64,000 nt of DNA from Bacillota bacterium (GTDB lineage Bacteria; Bacillota; Sulfobacillia; Sulfobacillales; Sulfobacillaceae), in NCBI GenBank assembly GCA_021797675.1, contig JAJZZH010000036.1, forward strand, positions 1 to 64,000, given 5' to 3'. Positions within the stretch are counted from its first letter, which is position 1, and the number at the start of each line of letters is the position of its first letter. Both the position numbers and the translations under genes were made by a program. This document shows positions 54,829 through 64,000 of the stretch, piece by piece. Under the pieces are notes generated by a model. The model saw only the letters and a list, made by a program, of their open reading frames with translations, was not told the origin of the DNA and searched no databases.

Positions 54829-57507
54829 TTACTTTTCACTGGGCCCATAACGGGACAAGACGGCGGCTTGGGCAGCCGCCAAGCGAGCCAAAGGGACGCG
54901 AAATGGCGAACAGCTTACGTAGGTCAAGTGGGCCTTATGACAGAACGCGATGGATCGCTTCTCTCCACCATGCTCTCCACACAGGCCCAATTTTAGTGAC
55001 GGGTTGATCTCGCGACCGTGCTTGGCGGCCATCTCGATCAACTTCCCGACTCCCTGTTCGTCCAATACGGCGAAAGGATTATCTGACAGCAGCTTGTCGC
55101 TCAGATATATCGGGAGAAATTTGCTTTCCGCGTCGTCGCGGCTGTACCCCAGGGTGGTCTGCGTCAGGTCGTTCGAACCAAAGGAAAAGAAATCGGATTC
55201 CTTAGCAAGTTCCGCCGCGATCAGCGCCGCGCGCGGAAGTTCGATCATCGTTCCGACGAGATAGGGAATCTCCCTGGCATGTTCCTTAAAGATCTGCTGG
55301 GCGGTCTGATCTACGAGTCTTCGCATACGCCGTAATTCTTCGACGTGTCCGACGAACGGGATCAGGATTTCGGGTTGCGGACGACCGCCTTCGCGCAATA
55401 ACATCATAGCAGCGTGAAAGATTGCCCAAACTTGCATGGCATACACGTCGGGAAACGTTATCCCCAGACGACAGCCGCGATGCCCCAACATGGGGTTGCG
55501 TTCATGCAGACTTTGCACTGTTTTAAGCAGATGACTGACCCGTTCGCGTTCTGCTTGCAGGAGGTGGTTGTCGGGTTCATATTCGCATCTGACGCGAAGC
55601 TCCGCTTGCTGGGCTGTCAGACTGTGCAGATCGGGCAGGAACTCGTGCAAAGGCGGATCCAACAGTCGAATGGTCACTGGCAGCCCATCCATCGCTTTCA
55701 AAATGCCATAAAAGTCGGCCTGTTGTAGCGCCCGGAGGCGTTCTATCGGCCCCCGACGTTCCCTCTCGTCCGCGGCTAAGATCAACGATTGCACGATGGG
55801 CATTCTATCCGGTGACAGAAACATGTGCTCGGTTCGGCACAGACCAATACCTTCGGCTCCATAGTCGCGCGCCAAGCGCGCATCCTCGACCGTGTCGGCG
55901 TTGGCTCGAACCCCGAGCGATCTTTCGTGATCCGCCCACCCCATCAGTAGATGAAATGCCTCCGACATCTGAGGTGCATGGACAGGGACTTCGTTCAACA
56001 TCACGCGCCCGGTTGCCCCGTCGATCGATATGATGTCGCCCTCGGTTAACATGGTATCGGCGATCTGACATATCTTCTCGTCGGTTCGGATCGATAACGC
56101 CTGACATCCGCAAACGCACGGTTTTCCCATGCCCCGAGCGACCACCGCCGCGTGACTCGTCATTCCACCGCGACTGGTCAGAATACCGGAAGCGGCCAAT
56201 ATGCCGTGAATATCGTCCGAGGTGGTTTCCGGCCGAACCAAAATTACCTGTTCTCCCCGAGCCGCCCGGTGCACCGCGTCGTCTGGATCGAAGGCGACAT
56301 GACCGGAAGCCGCCCCAGGAGATGCCGGCAGACCCTGGCCGAGGACGGTCATTGTTGCTCCTTCATCAATACTCGGATGCAGCAGTTGATCCAATTGAAC
56401 GGGATCGACTAAGGTTAAGGCGTCTTCACGGTCGATGATCCCTTCTTGCACGAAATCCGTCGCAATGCGCACGGCAGCCTGACCGGCGCGCTTGGCGTTT
56501 CGCGTCTGCAAGATGTATAAGCGCCCTTGTTCAATCGTAAATTCAATGTCTTGCACGTCGCGATAATGGTGTTCGAGTTGACGCCCCACGGTGAGTAACT
56601 GCCGGTAAATCGCAGGCATTTCGTCGGCCAACCGGTGGATGGGGTTGGGGGTTTGTATCCCTGCCACGACGTCTTCACCTTGAGCATTGGTCAAATATTC
56701 CCCAAACATCTCGGGTTCTCCGGTCGAGGGATTGCGCGTAAAAACCACTCCCGTTGCTGAGTCCTCGCCTAAGTTGCCAAAGACCATGCCTTGAACCGTG
56801 ACCGCGGTGCCGAGATCGTCGGCGATTTGATGCGCCTTACGGTAGGTCTGAGCGCGAGGCGTACGCCATGACCGAAACACGGCTTCAATCGCCCGCATCA
56901 ACTGGTCCTCAACCTTTTGTGGAAAGGGATGTCCCGTCTCGTCCACCACGATCCGTTGATATTGCGCAATGCGTTGCGGAAGGGGCTCAGCGGCTAAGTT
57001 TCTGTTGGGGATGGTACCCCCTTGAGCGTACCCTCTCTCCCAGGGATCGCCAAACCGAGACCGGGGAATCCCCAGCACAACTTGTCCGTACATAACAATA
57101 AAGCGTCGATAGCAATCATAGGCAAACGCTGGATTGTGCGTTTGCGCGGCCAATCCCTCAACCGTCACATCATTCAATCCGAGATTGAGCACCGTGTCCA
57201 TCATGCCCGGCATCGACACGGGCGCTCCACTGCGTACCGACACGAGCAACGGATTCTCTCCGTGTCCAAATCGCCTTCCGCTGGTTTGCTCTAGAATTAT
57301 CATGCCGTCCTCAATTTGCCTCCGCAGTGGTTGCGGCAACGTCCCGCCATTGTCCAGGACGAGGCCGCAGGCGACCGTGGAGACAATAAACCCCGGAGGA
57401 ACCGGGAGCTTAGCCTTGGTCATGTCCGCAAGGTGGGCTCCCTTGCCTCCCAAGAGTCGTTGGTCGGGTTTATCCACCGCATCAAAGTGATAGACCCACT
57501 GGGTCAT
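54829..57507 (-). CDS. ppdK: Pyruvate, phosphate dikinase
   Basis: This 892-residue enzyme interconverts pyruvate, ATP and phosphate with phosphoenolpyruvate, AMP and diphosphate. The N-terminal ATP-grasp part begins [20 protein letters not shown]. The phosphohistidine loop is [20 protein letters not shown], with the regulatory Thr next to the His. The C-terminal barrel holds [19 protein letters not shown] and [16 protein letters not shown], and LGLCGEHGG lies near the end. Its start overlaps the PpsR gene stop by four bases, so enzyme and regulator are coupled. Confidence 0.96.
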   Translation of the reverse strand: MTQWVYHFDAVDKPDQRLLGGKGAHLADMTKAKLPVPPGFIVSTVACGLVLDNGGTLPQPLRRQIEDGMIILEQTSGRRFGHGENPLLVSVRSGAPVSMPGMMDTVLNLGLNDVTVEGLAAQTHNPAFAYDCYRRFIVMYGQVVLGIPRSRFGDPWERGYAQGGTIPNRNLAAEPLPQRIAQYQRIVVDETGHPFPQKVEDQLMRAIEAVFRSWRTPRAQTYRKAHQIADDLGTAVTVQGMVFGNLGEDSATGVVFTRNPSTGEPEMFGEYLTNAQGEDVVAGIQTPNPIHRLADEMPAIYRQLLTVGRQLEHHYRDVQDIEFTIEQGRLYILQTRNAKRAGQAAVRIATDFVQEGIIDREDALTLVDPVQLDQLLHPSIDEGATMTVLGQGLPASPGAASGHVAFDPDDAVHRAARGEQVILVRPETTSDDIHGILAASGILTSRGGMTSHAAVVARGMGKPCVCGCQALSIRTDEKICQIADTMLTEGDIISIDGATGRVMLNEVPVHAPQMSEAFHLLMGWADHERSLGVRANADTVEDARLARDYGAEGIGLCRTEHMFLSPDRMPIVQSLILAADERERRGPIERLRALQQADFYGILKAMDGLPVTIRLLDPPLHEFLPDLHSLTAQQAELRVRCEYEPDNHLLQAERERVSHLLKTVQSLHERNPMLGHRGCRLGITFPDVYAMQVWAIFHAAMMLLREGGRPQPEILIPFVGHVEELRRMRRLVDQTAQQIFKEHAREIPYLVGTMIELPRAALIAAELAKESDFFSFGSNDLTQTTLGYSRDDAESKFLPIYLSDKLLSDNPFAVLDEQGVGKLIEMAAKHGREINPSLKLGLCGEHGGEKRSIAFCHKAHLTYVSCSPFRVPLARLAAAQAAVLSRYGPSEK

Positions 57508-58328
57508 AGTCGACCTCCTCGAGTGATATATTCCAAAATCATTCCGGCCGTCTCTTCGACCGCTCGGTCACTGACATCGACCACCGGGCATCCCAGTCTT
57601 TGCATCGTGACCGCCGCGAATTCTAATTCATCCACAATGCGCTCATGGCTGGCGTAAGTGGCCTCCAGCATCAATCCCATCGCTCTAAGCCGTTCCTTGC
57701 GGATGAGATGGAGGTTGTCAGGACGTATGGTGAGACCAATAATCTTTCGACGATTTTCTGGGAGAAATAACTCTTTCGGCGGAGACACTTCAGGAACGAG
57801 CGGAAGGTTCATCACTTTCAGGCTCTTGTGGGCCAAGTACATGCTGAGGGGGGTCTTGGACGTTCTTGAGACTCCAATGAGGATGAGATCCGCGGCGACG
57901 ATGCTGTGGGTAGTTCCCCGTCCATCGTCGGATTTCACGGCAAATTCAATGGCTTCCATCCGTCGAAAGTAGTCCGCGTCCAACTGATGGAGCAGGCCCG
58001 CCTTATTTTGAGGAGGGCGGCCCATAGCAATCTCCATGGCTTCCAACATCGGGGTCAACACGTCGACGACCGGTATCTGCAATTCGGCCGAGCGTTTGAG
58101 CAAGTGCTGTTTCAACTCAGGCACGACGATGGTAAAGGCGACCACACCATGGTTTAGTTTCGCGTGATCGAGGGTCTCGTCGATGGTCGGGACGTCGTGC
58201 ACATGGGCTACGCGCCGAATGATCGCGGCGCTTCCGTTAAACTGAATGGCTGCGGCCTTGGCGACGAACTCCGCCGTTTCTCCCAAGGAGTCCGAGACGA
58301 CATATAGGATGGGCAAATGCACGGTCAA
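57504..58328 (-). CDS. ppsR: PPDK regulatory protein (bifunctional kinase/pyrophosphorylase, DUF299)
   Basis: This protein of about 274 residues phosphorylates and dephosphorylates the PPDK active-site Thr to switch the enzyme off and on. The N-terminus is ILYVVSDSLGETAEFVAKAA and the P-loop-like motif is LIGVSRTSKTPLSMYLAH. The region GLTIRPDNLHLIRKERL and a C-terminal CPVVDVSDRAVEETA fit the family. TTG 58328 has GGGGGA six bases upstream; GTG 58322 is possible. It sits between ccpN and ppdK, as in the ccpN-yqfL pair of Bacillus. Confidence 0.93.
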   Translation of the reverse strand: MTVHLPILYVVSDSLGETAEFVAKAAAIQFNGSAAIIRRVAHVHDVPTIDETLDHAKLNHGVVAFTIVVPELKQHLLKRSAELQIPVVDVLTPMLEAMEIAMGRPPQNKAGLLHQLDADYFRRMEAIEFAVKSDDGRGTTHSIVAADLILIGVSRTSKTPLSMYLAHKSLKVMNLPLVPEVSPPKELFLPENRRKIIGLTIRPDNLHLIRKERLRAMGLMLEATYASHERIVDELEFAAVTMQRLGCPVVDVSDRAVEETAGMILEYITRGGRL

Positions 58329-58377
58329 TTCCAATCCCCCTAGCCAATCCAATCTATCTAGTGTCATCCAAGAAGGG

Positions 58378-58995
58378 TTACACACCGCCGAGGTCAACAA
58401 ACGCGCGAGTGACCGTGGTTTTGGTGACTCGGCCCACAACTTCCAGGGATCCGTCAGGCAAGCCCTGCACGACCGGTAACGCATCCACCGCGTGGGTAAT
58501 CATTTTACGGGCCGCGCTCAGCAGAGGATCATCCATTTCAACGTACACGACGTGCGGAACTCTGGTCATGGCCATCGTGATGGGAATATCGCGAGTATCC
58601 CGTCCGCCGATCGCGGTCTTCAGCAGATCCTTACGAGACACCACCCCTTGCAGTTTTTCCTTGCGCACAACCATCAAGGTTCCAACGGCTTCGGTAAACA
58701 TCATCACGACCGCGTCATATACGGAGTTCGTGTCCGCGATCACGATCGGGATTGCGGTGTAGTCACGCACCAGCAGTTTCTGTATAGCGCCTGCAAAGAA
58801 CGCATGAGCCTTCTCGGCCTTGAAAAAGTACCCGACATGCGGTTTCGCGTCGAGGTATCCCGCCATGGTGAGTACGGATAAATCGGGCCGCAGCGTGGTT
58901 CGAGCGACCGCCAAGAAATCGGCAATCCGCTCTCCGGTGATGGGTCCGTGCTGCTTCACAATCTCAATGATGGATTCTTGTCGTCGGGTAAGCAT
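58378..58995 (-). CDS. ccpN: CcpN-like transcriptional repressor (HTH plus CBS pair)
   Basis: This 205-residue protein has a winged helix at residues 1-60 (LTRRQESIIEIVKQHGPITG, LSVLTMAGYLDAKPHVGYFF), then two CBS domains (PIVIADTNSVYDAVVMMFTE, GVVSRKDLLKTAIGG, and VVGRVTKTTVTRAF). CcpN represses gluconeogenic genes during growth on glycolytic substrates. Here it leads ppsR and ppdK. An inverted repeat on its promoter suggests self-control. Confidence 0.93.
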   Translation of the reverse strand: MLTRRQESIIEIVKQHGPITGERIADFLAVARTTLRPDLSVLTMAGYLDAKPHVGYFFKAEKAHAFFAGAIQKLLVRDYTAIPIVIADTNSVYDAVVMMFTEAVGTLMVVRKEKLQGVVSRKDLLKTAIGGRDTRDIPITMAMTRVPHVVYVEMDDPLLSAARKMITHAVDALPVVQGLPDGSLEVVGRVTKTTVTRAFVDLGGV

Positions 58996-59048
58996 GTCAC
59001 CAATCCCTCAATAGCAGGTCGTAATATCCAGGCCAGGCCTAACTACTA

Positions 59049-59083
59049 CATCATAGTTTACATTATGATGTGATTAATGTCAA
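59049..59083 (-). promoter_or_regulatory. ccpN promoter with overlapping inverted repeat
   Basis: On the minus strand TTGACA (59083-59078) and TAAACT (59060-59055) are separated by 17 bases. CATCATA and TATGATG (59049-59055 and 59064-59070) form a perfect inverted repeat with eight bases between the arms, covering the -10 box. The half-site resembles the TRTG-type sites known for CcpN, so autorepression is likely. Confidence 0.7.
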
Positions 59084-59099
59084 TATACAACGTCATTAT

Positions 59100-60181
59100 T
59101 TGTTGCCGCTACTTGGGCGCTGCGTTCTCACGACTGTCTGCCGCCATCAGCATCACGGACGACAATGTGTTCCGGCTTGCCTGGCGCGAATCCACAACGT
59201 CTGCGATCCGGCGAGAGTCTATGGTGGCCACCAGGGGATAAGACAGATGGGGATGACGTGCGAGCGGGCGACGGGTCGCGACCTTCCAAAGGCGAATCTG
59301 CCAGGCCAAACGCATTCGCGACCCACGGGCCGATCCGTTCATGGTCAGAATGCGTCACGACCTCAAGGTCCAGGTTTGCTCACTGTCGCAATCGCCTAAG
59401 CGTTGAGTCCAGCGCGGAACGTCTCACGATCTCCTCCAAAAACGCATTCACGCAATGCGGCAGGATTGGATTTCGCACTCCTATGCTCGATATGGCGCCA
59501 TTACCCAGTCAGGCAAACGCAATCCATCGCCTTCCTTAGATTCTCTGCACGGGCGGGATCCAGGCAAGCTCATTCGGAGGAGCGAAACCTCTTCATCAAA
59601 CCGGCAAGATGTCCTTACCTGGGAGGCGTATCTTCGGAGTCGGGATTGCCCAAGGCCTGATGATCCAAGGCCTGATGATCCAATTCCTTGTTATCAACCC
59701 CTAACGAAGCCACGAATGAATACGGCTCATCTAGGGAAGCAGCCCAAAGCAATAAATTAACTTGGCGAGAAGATTCAAGAAGGCATCGTGAAATTTTCCC
59801 GAGAACAGTCAAACTTCGTCGCATCTACGTCCCCTTGTCTTTGCGTAAATCCGTAGCGCCGATTAGGATCGAAAAGGCCGGTTACGGCAAATCGGCGACT
59901 GCATTTCTGAATGTCTTGTGCATCCGCGAACTCTGAAGTTCCCGACCCTTGTCCTAAAAACGGGAAAGCCCCTGAACGGCTGCTTGGCAAGGATGTCCAC
60001 GGCGCCGAAACTCAGGCCATCCTTCGAGGTATCTCTCGCATGGCAAAAGGCCCTATGTTCGGTGCCCAATTCCTACTACAAAACCAAACTGCTGGAGCAG
60101 CCCTTGGCGCACGCCGGTACGCTGATTTCCTTGCCTCTGAGCAAATGTTGCATCGCCCGCCCAGTTCTACGCGTTTGACCG
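59100..60181. other. Gene-poor kilobase, nothing recognised
   Basis: Many overlapping short frames on both strands show no domain, ribosome site or conserved motif. GC content and frame pattern suggest decayed coding DNA. The only visible structure is a small direct repeat at 59650-59679. Confidence 0.4.
59650..59679 (+). repeat. Two tandem copies of a 15-bp unit
   Basis: CCAAGGCCTGATGAT occurs twice in tandem, followed by a diverged third start (CCAATTCCTTG). Confidence 0.9.
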
Positions 60182-61045
60182 TTACTCTTGAACTTGCAAA
60201 GTGACCGCACGAAATATTCGGTTCTGAAAAAGCAAAAACAAGATGAGTGGTATGACGGTGGTAATGGCTAAAGCGGAGAATTGCTGCGCCCAACCAAAAG
60301 TCAGCTGACCCGTAGCGCCTGCAGAGAGGGCCGCCAGCGCGGGTTGTACCGTCATTTTCGACGGATCCTGGATCAAGCTAACCGCAAACAGGAATTCATT
60401 CCACACACTGCCGAATGTAAGAATTCCTACCGTGATCATGGGCCCGACGGACAGCGGAACGACCACGCGCCAAAAGGCATACCACTCGGTACATCCGTCC
60501 AACAAGGCAGCTTCCAAGATGTCCGAGGGAAAATTAGAAAAGAAGCCTCGCATCAGGGTAATTGCCAGCGCCAAATTGAAGGCGGCATAAACCAAGAACA
60601 AGCCAACCCGGGAGTTGGTGAGACCGAGAGTATGCATGTATGACCAAACCGGCACCATCACCGCAAATTGCGGAACAGGAAGCAGTACCAAGAGAAATAG
60701 CTGAAACGCTTGAGCGCCTCCAAAACGGAAGCGAGCTAGGGCGAATCCTGCCAACGATCCTACTAAGATCACCACTGTCACCGCTGGAATTCCGATGATG
60801 AGCGTGTTCAGAATGTTGGTCAGAAATGGCACACTGTTTACCGCCGAGGTTAAGACCGTGATCCAATTTGTCCACACCCAGGGATGGGGCAAAGCCCATA
60901 CATTGGCCACGATCTGAGAATTGCTTTTGAACGATGAATAGTAGACCCAGAAGATAGGTCCCACAGAAATAATCGCCCAAATGGTCAAGGCTCCAATCAA
61001 GGTAAGTCGCGTTGCCCGCTGTTGCAATGACATTCCCTTGCTCAC
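60182..61045 (-). CDS. Sugar ABC importer permease (MalG/CUT1 type)
   Basis: This protein of about 287 residues has six membrane segments. The ATPase-docking EAA loop is SDILEAALLDGCTEWYAFWR followed by VVVPLSVGP. The ending RAVTLQVQE matches the short polar C-terminus of MalG-type permeases, which usually end in ...GLTAGAVKG-like sequences. GTG 61045 is chosen because GGAGGA lies nine bases upstream. It is the last gene of the importer operon; no ATPase gene follows. Confidence 0.92.
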   Translation of the reverse strand: MSKGMSLQQRATRLTLIGALTIWAIISVGPIFWVYYSSFKSNSQIVANVWALPHPWVWTNWITVLTSAVNSVPFLTNILNTLIIGIPAVTVVILVGSLAGFALARFRFGGAQAFQLFLLVLLPVPQFAVMVPVWSYMHTLGLTNSRVGLFLVYAAFNLALAITLMRGFFSNFPSDILEAALLDGCTEWYAFWRVVVPLSVGPMITVGILTFGSVWNEFLFAVSLIQDPSKMTVQPALAALSAGATGQLTFGWAQQFSALAITTVIPLILFLLFQNRIFRAVTLQVQE

Positions 61046-61124
61046 GCACTCCACTCCTCCACACGCACTTCATTTTTGACTCGACAGTCCGTCAAGCAGG
61101 GCGCAAGAGAGCCGACCTTGCCAT

Positions 61125-62078
61125 TTAACCCGGCTCGGCAATCCGAGCAAATTTCATCGCCACCATCATACTGGCCCCGGCCACCACCGCGACGATCACC
61201 GACATTGCATTGGCATAGCCGAAACGGTTGTATTCAAAAGCCGTATTGTAGAGGTAAATCCCCAACACATACGTCGCATATCCCGGTCCCCCGCCGGTCA
61301 TCACCCACACGGTGGCAAAGACTTGGATCGAAGATATAATCAGCATTAGGGTCGTGACTATCATGACTGGCTTGAGCAAGGGGAGGATTACATACCACAC
61401 CCGCTTAACTCCAAACGCCCCATCCAGGTCGGCGGCTTCTAGCAAGGCTGGTGAAATGCGCATCAACCCGGCAGAAAAGAGGATCATTGGGAGCCCAACG
61501 CCTATCCAAATGCCGACAAATATGATGAGAGGCAAAGCCAAATGGGGGTTTGCTAACCATAGTCCTTCAAACTGTCGTAGTCCGATCGCACCAAGGAATG
61601 CGTTGAGTAGTCCATCGCCGGGGTTAAATATCAGCCCCCACGTGATGCCGGTGGCGACAATGGGCATAACGCCCGAAAGATAGAACAACGTACGAAATAT
61701 TTTCCATCCGCGAAATTTGGTGAACAGCGCTAAAGCCAGGCTTAAGCCAAGGACGTTGCATCCCAAGGTGGTACCAAAGACATACCACAGGGTGATTGCC
61801 ACGCTGTGCCAAAATTTTGGATCCGAAATGGCCGCAACAAAATTAGCGAGTCCCACAAACGTGGCCGAACCGAGCCCATTCCACTGAAAAAACGCCAGGA
61901 TAATGCCGAGCATAAGAGGCACCACGACAAATCCCCCCAAAAGCAAGAAGGACGGAAGGAGAAACAACCAGCGTCCCTTGTGCTGCGTGAGCCTGCGCCC
62001 AGAGTTCGGCGGCGATCTTCGAGAGGTTCGGACCGGATCCAAGGGTTTTGTAGCAAGCCGTCGGCGGGCTGTACTCAT
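61125..62078 (-). CDS. Sugar ABC importer permease (MalF/CUT1 type)
   Basis: This 317-residue protein starts at ATG 62078 after TGGAGGTC. It has six membrane segments after a basic N-terminal tail of about 35 residues. The EAA loop is SPALLEAADLDGAFGVKRVW followed by YVILPLLKP, and WVMTGGGPGYATYVLGIYLY is the usual conserved C-terminal block. It partners the MalG-type gene 79 bases downstream. Confidence 0.93.
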   Translation of the reverse strand: MSTARRRLATKPLDPVRTSRRSPPNSGRRLTQHKGRWLFLLPSFLLLGGFVVVPLMLGIILAFFQWNGLGSATFVGLANFVAAISDPKFWHSVAITLWYVFGTTLGCNVLGLSLALALFTKFRGWKIFRTLFYLSGVMPIVATGITWGLIFNPGDGLLNAFLGAIGLRQFEGLWLANPHLALPLIIFVGIWIGVGLPMILFSAGLMRISPALLEAADLDGAFGVKRVWYVILPLLKPVMIVTTLMLIISSIQVFATVWVMTGGGPGYATYVLGIYLYNTAFEYNRFGYANAMSVIVAVVAGASMMVAMKFARIAEPG

Positions 62079-62239
62079 CGTTATAGACCTCCACTGCATT
62101 TTGGAACATCTTGGAGACAACACTTCGGAACGCAGCCTGTTCGATCGAGTGTGATGATTCTATAATAAAACCGTGCCTTCTGACGAGACGAACGATATTA
62201 TCTTCAAAAGCTAGGCTGCAGCATTGATTAGAACATCCA

Positions 62240-62273
62240 GCGCGGAACTAACCCATCACGTGTAGTTCCGCGC
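62240..62273 (-). promoter_or_regulatory. Intercistronic hairpin between binding-protein and permease genes
   Basis: GCGCGGAACTA and TAGTTCCGCGC pair perfectly over 11 bp around a 12-base loop, 27 bases after the binding-protein stop codon. Such hairpins commonly protect the binding-protein mRNA or cause partial termination, giving more binding protein than permease. Confidence 0.7.
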
Positions 62274-62300
62274 CGATGCCTGCTTAACGTGTGACGTCTT

Positions 62301-63623
62301 CTATGGATGCCGCAATTTGTTGGTAAGCGTTTGCAATTGGTGGCAGATCTGCACCGGAGTGGCGGTGCCGGCTACGATTTCTTCAGCCCCTCGCGCCACC
62401 AGACTCTTTTGCTGAGCGGCAAGCCATCCATCCAGATTTTGTTCCGCTCCATATTTCTTAACCCACCCCAACACCTTAGTAGCCAACGGTCCTATTTCTT
62501 TGGTCAAGTACGCCTTCGGAATCCCGGTAGTGATTTCCGGCGGGAACCCATTAGCTGCCACGATCTTTTGCGCAGGAACACTGAGGTAAAAACGAATCCA
62601 TGCGTTAATTGCTGCTTGATGATGCTTGTACGCTCGCGCTGGCACAGAAAATTCCCCATTTGCCAAGGCAACATTCTGGTAAGGGGGAATCGAAGGCACT
62701 AACTGAGGATATTGAAAGATCCCTACTTGAAAACGATGCCCGATCAAAGATTGGATGGCCTTGGGTGTCCAGGCACCCAAGGGAATCGACTGCATCAGAG
62801 CCTTGCCGCTGGCAAACAACGTAGTCGTCTCCGCATTCGTCAATGAACTGAAGCCAGGCGCAAACACGCCCGCCTTGGCCCAGGTTTTGAGAGTCTTGAA
62901 GGCATCCACCACACGAGGATCGGTCCATTTGGTGGGATTGGACACCGCTGAATCCCACGAAAGCTTCAACTTATTGTACGCTGCCACTGGCAGTTCTCGT
63001 TGGATCAAAATCGACATGAGGTGGACTGCCGGCCACTGGTGGGCGCTCCCTAATCCGATGGTTTCATATCCCGCCGCGCGAATTTTCTTGGCAAGCGCCA
63101 CTAGCTGAGCGCTGCTTTTGGGTGGGGAAAGGTGCAACTTTCTGAACATGGTGGCGTTGTAGAACACGTAGGGCTGCGCCCCGATCCACCCGTTGACGTT
63201 ATACATCTTGCCGTGAATCTCTTCACCCTTGGTGCTTGAAGGGAGTATCTTGAACAAGTGATATTTGTTGTATACGGGGGTTAAGTCCGCCAAAATACCC
63301 AGACGAGCGGCCCGGATTTCCCCGTATCCGGGGCCCACCGGCCAGTACAACATGTCCGGGGGATTATTGGATGTGGCCACCAAGCGCTCTGTAACGTCGA
63401 TTTGATTAGAGCCCTCAACCGTGACGTTTACCTTGACATGCTTGTGCTCGCGATTAAACAGTGCCGCAACCTGACCGACCGCCACTCCGTACCCGCCCGA
63501 AGGGGCAATGAACTGCAGAGTGGTTACCCCTTTGGACGGGGCGGCAGCCAGGGCAACGCCTGAATAGAGGGTCAGACTGCCAAGCAAAGACGCCATCGCG
63601 ATATTTTTCCGCACCTTTGTCAT
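62301..63623 (-). CDS. Sugar ABC importer substrate-binding protein
   Basis: This 440-residue protein starts at ATG 63623 after AAGGAGAGG. A signal peptide (MTKVRKNIAMASLLGSLTLY, ending ...GVALAAAPS) is followed by a family 1 extracellular solute-binding fold: LVATSNNPPDMLYWP, GKMYNVNGWIGAQPYVFYN, LFASGKALMQSIPLGAW, and a C-terminal helical region. Gram-positive importers usually have a lipoprotein here, but no lipobox Cys is present after the hydrophobic core. It is read before the two permease genes. Confidence 0.9.
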   Translation of the reverse strand: MTKVRKNIAMASLLGSLTLYSGVALAAAPSKGVTTLQFIAPSGGYGVAVGQVAALFNREHKHVKVNVTVEGSNQIDVTERLVATSNNPPDMLYWPVGPGYGEIRAARLGILADLTPVYNKYHLFKILPSSTKGEEIHGKMYNVNGWIGAQPYVFYNATMFRKLHLSPPKSSAQLVALAKKIRAAGYETIGLGSAHQWPAVHLMSILIQRELPVAAYNKLKLSWDSAVSNPTKWTDPRVVDAFKTLKTWAKAGVFAPGFSSLTNAETTTLFASGKALMQSIPLGAWTPKAIQSLIGHRFQVGIFQYPQLVPSIPPYQNVALANGEFSVPARAYKHHQAAINAWIRFYLSVPAQKIVAANGFPPEITTGIPKAYLTKEIGPLATKVLGWVKKYGAEQNLDGWLAAQQKSLVARGAEEIVAGTATPVQICHQLQTLTNKLRHP

Positions 63624-63677
63624 CGTACACCTCTCCTTGGGTTTTGGTTGAAACATCAGTCCACATGCCTGTCACTA

Positions 63678-64000
63678 TCAACGAGCGGTTGCGTCGACGG
63701 ATTCGCCACCCACGGAGGAAGGATTTGCAGCACACAAGATGCGTTCCACCAATCCTCCCGCGGTGACCGGACCACTGACATCTTGGCCTTTTAGAGCGGC
63801 CACGAGCGCCCACAACATCATGTTTTGATAGTAGTCTCCCCCGTAGACGACCTCTCCCGTATCGCCACGCAGCAAATTGGGTTGGTCCCACACTCTTCCG
63901 AGTGCCGCAATGCGCTCCCAGCACCGGTAACACAAATCTAACCCCTCATTCTTGCGCCCGGTATACATGTAGGTCATCCCCAGCATTAAGACCTCCGGTG
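63678..64000 (-). CDS. GH116-type glycosidase (glucosylceramidase-like), 3' end only
   Basis: The window edge cuts this gene; only about the last 107 residues are seen. They read MLGMTYMYTGRKNEGLDLCY, WDQPNLLRGDTGEVVYGGDY and YQNMMLWALVAALKGQD. This is the conserved C-terminal block of GH116/GBA2-like beta-glucosidases. The catalytic residues lie outside the window. Its stop is 55 bases before the binding-protein gene, so it likely heads the importer operon and cleaves the imported glycoside in the cytoplasm. Confidence 0.78.
   Translation of the reverse strand, partial: PEVLMLGMTYMYTGRKNEGLDLCYRCWERIAALGRVWDQPNLLRGDTGEVVYGGDYYQNMMLWALVAALKGQDVSGPVTAGGLVERILCAANPSSVGGESVDATAR

Noticed and set aside
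1-64000. CRISPR arrays, tRNA or rRNA genes, T-box or other riboswitches
   Set aside because: Reading all intergenic stretches showed no repeat-spacer arrays, cloverleaf-like segments or recognisable riboswitch cores; a covariance-model scan would be needed to exclude weak ones.

Overview
The window looks like a chromosomal stretch of an acidophilic, iron-associated Firmicute of the Sulfobacillus type. This is inference. The support is GC-rich DNA, Gram-positive ribosome-binding sites (GGAGG) with frequent GTG/TTG starts, a Bacillus-style ccpN-ppsR-ppdK block, a bkd-type dehydrogenase, a VIT-type iron/manganese transporter, a DUF4012 protein and many decayed insertion sequences. No rRNA, tRNA or CRISPR array was seen.

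Layout. (1) 0-4.6 kb is a decayed mobile zone: an interrupted DUF4338(DruA-like)-ISAs1 transposase, an Rpn-type nuclease gene and a degenerate partial copy of it. (2) 4.6-8.4 kb is a minus-strand bacteriocin operon. It has a strong promoter, a 5' hairpin, a double-glycine-leader glycine-rich peptide, an intercistronic hairpin, a small membrane protein, a C39 peptidase/ABC membrane protein that lacks its ATPase domain, and a HlyD-type adaptor. This is the best candidate for an undescribed system. (3) 8.9-10.7 kb is a dead IS607-type element. (4) 11.1-18.6 kb holds a toroid-fold protein with an unknown partner, a DUF4012/HAD pair, a methyltransferase and a beta-lactamase-fold hydrolase. (5) 18.6-22.5 kb is a polyamine operon (pyruvoyl arginine decarboxylase, SpeE, SpeB) ending in an ArgS whose HIGH signature is lost.

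(6) 23-25.1 kb encodes a class A penicillin-binding protein. (7) 25.1-34.3 kb runs on the minus strand: ggt, lpd, E1 alpha, E1 beta, E2, lipA, lipB, VIT transporter and a coupled 67-residue protein. The 2-oxoacid dehydrogenase resembles the branched-chain (Bkd) type, and the lipoate genes beside it supply its cofactor. (8) 34.5-36.7 kb has a MazG-like gene, a broken HepT gene, a long perfect hairpin and a MITE-like element. (9) 36.7-46 kb is an efflux region: a heterodimeric ABC exporter, a second ABC exporter, and a TetR regulator with an operator-like palindrome followed by an MFS pump with a large inserted loop. (10) 46-50.4 kb has an old-yellow-enzyme reductase, RlmH, a small membrane protein and a NatAB-like ABC pair.

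(11) 50.4-53.7 kb is low-density DNA with a broken SDR gene, small repeats and a secreted beta-helix-like protein. (12) 53.7-59.1 kb is a gluconeogenesis block: glpX, ppdK, ppsR and ccpN, with a likely CcpN operator on the ccpN promoter. (13) 60.2-64 kb is a sugar ABC importer without an ATPase gene, preceded by the 3' end of a GH116-type glycosidase gene cut by the window edge.
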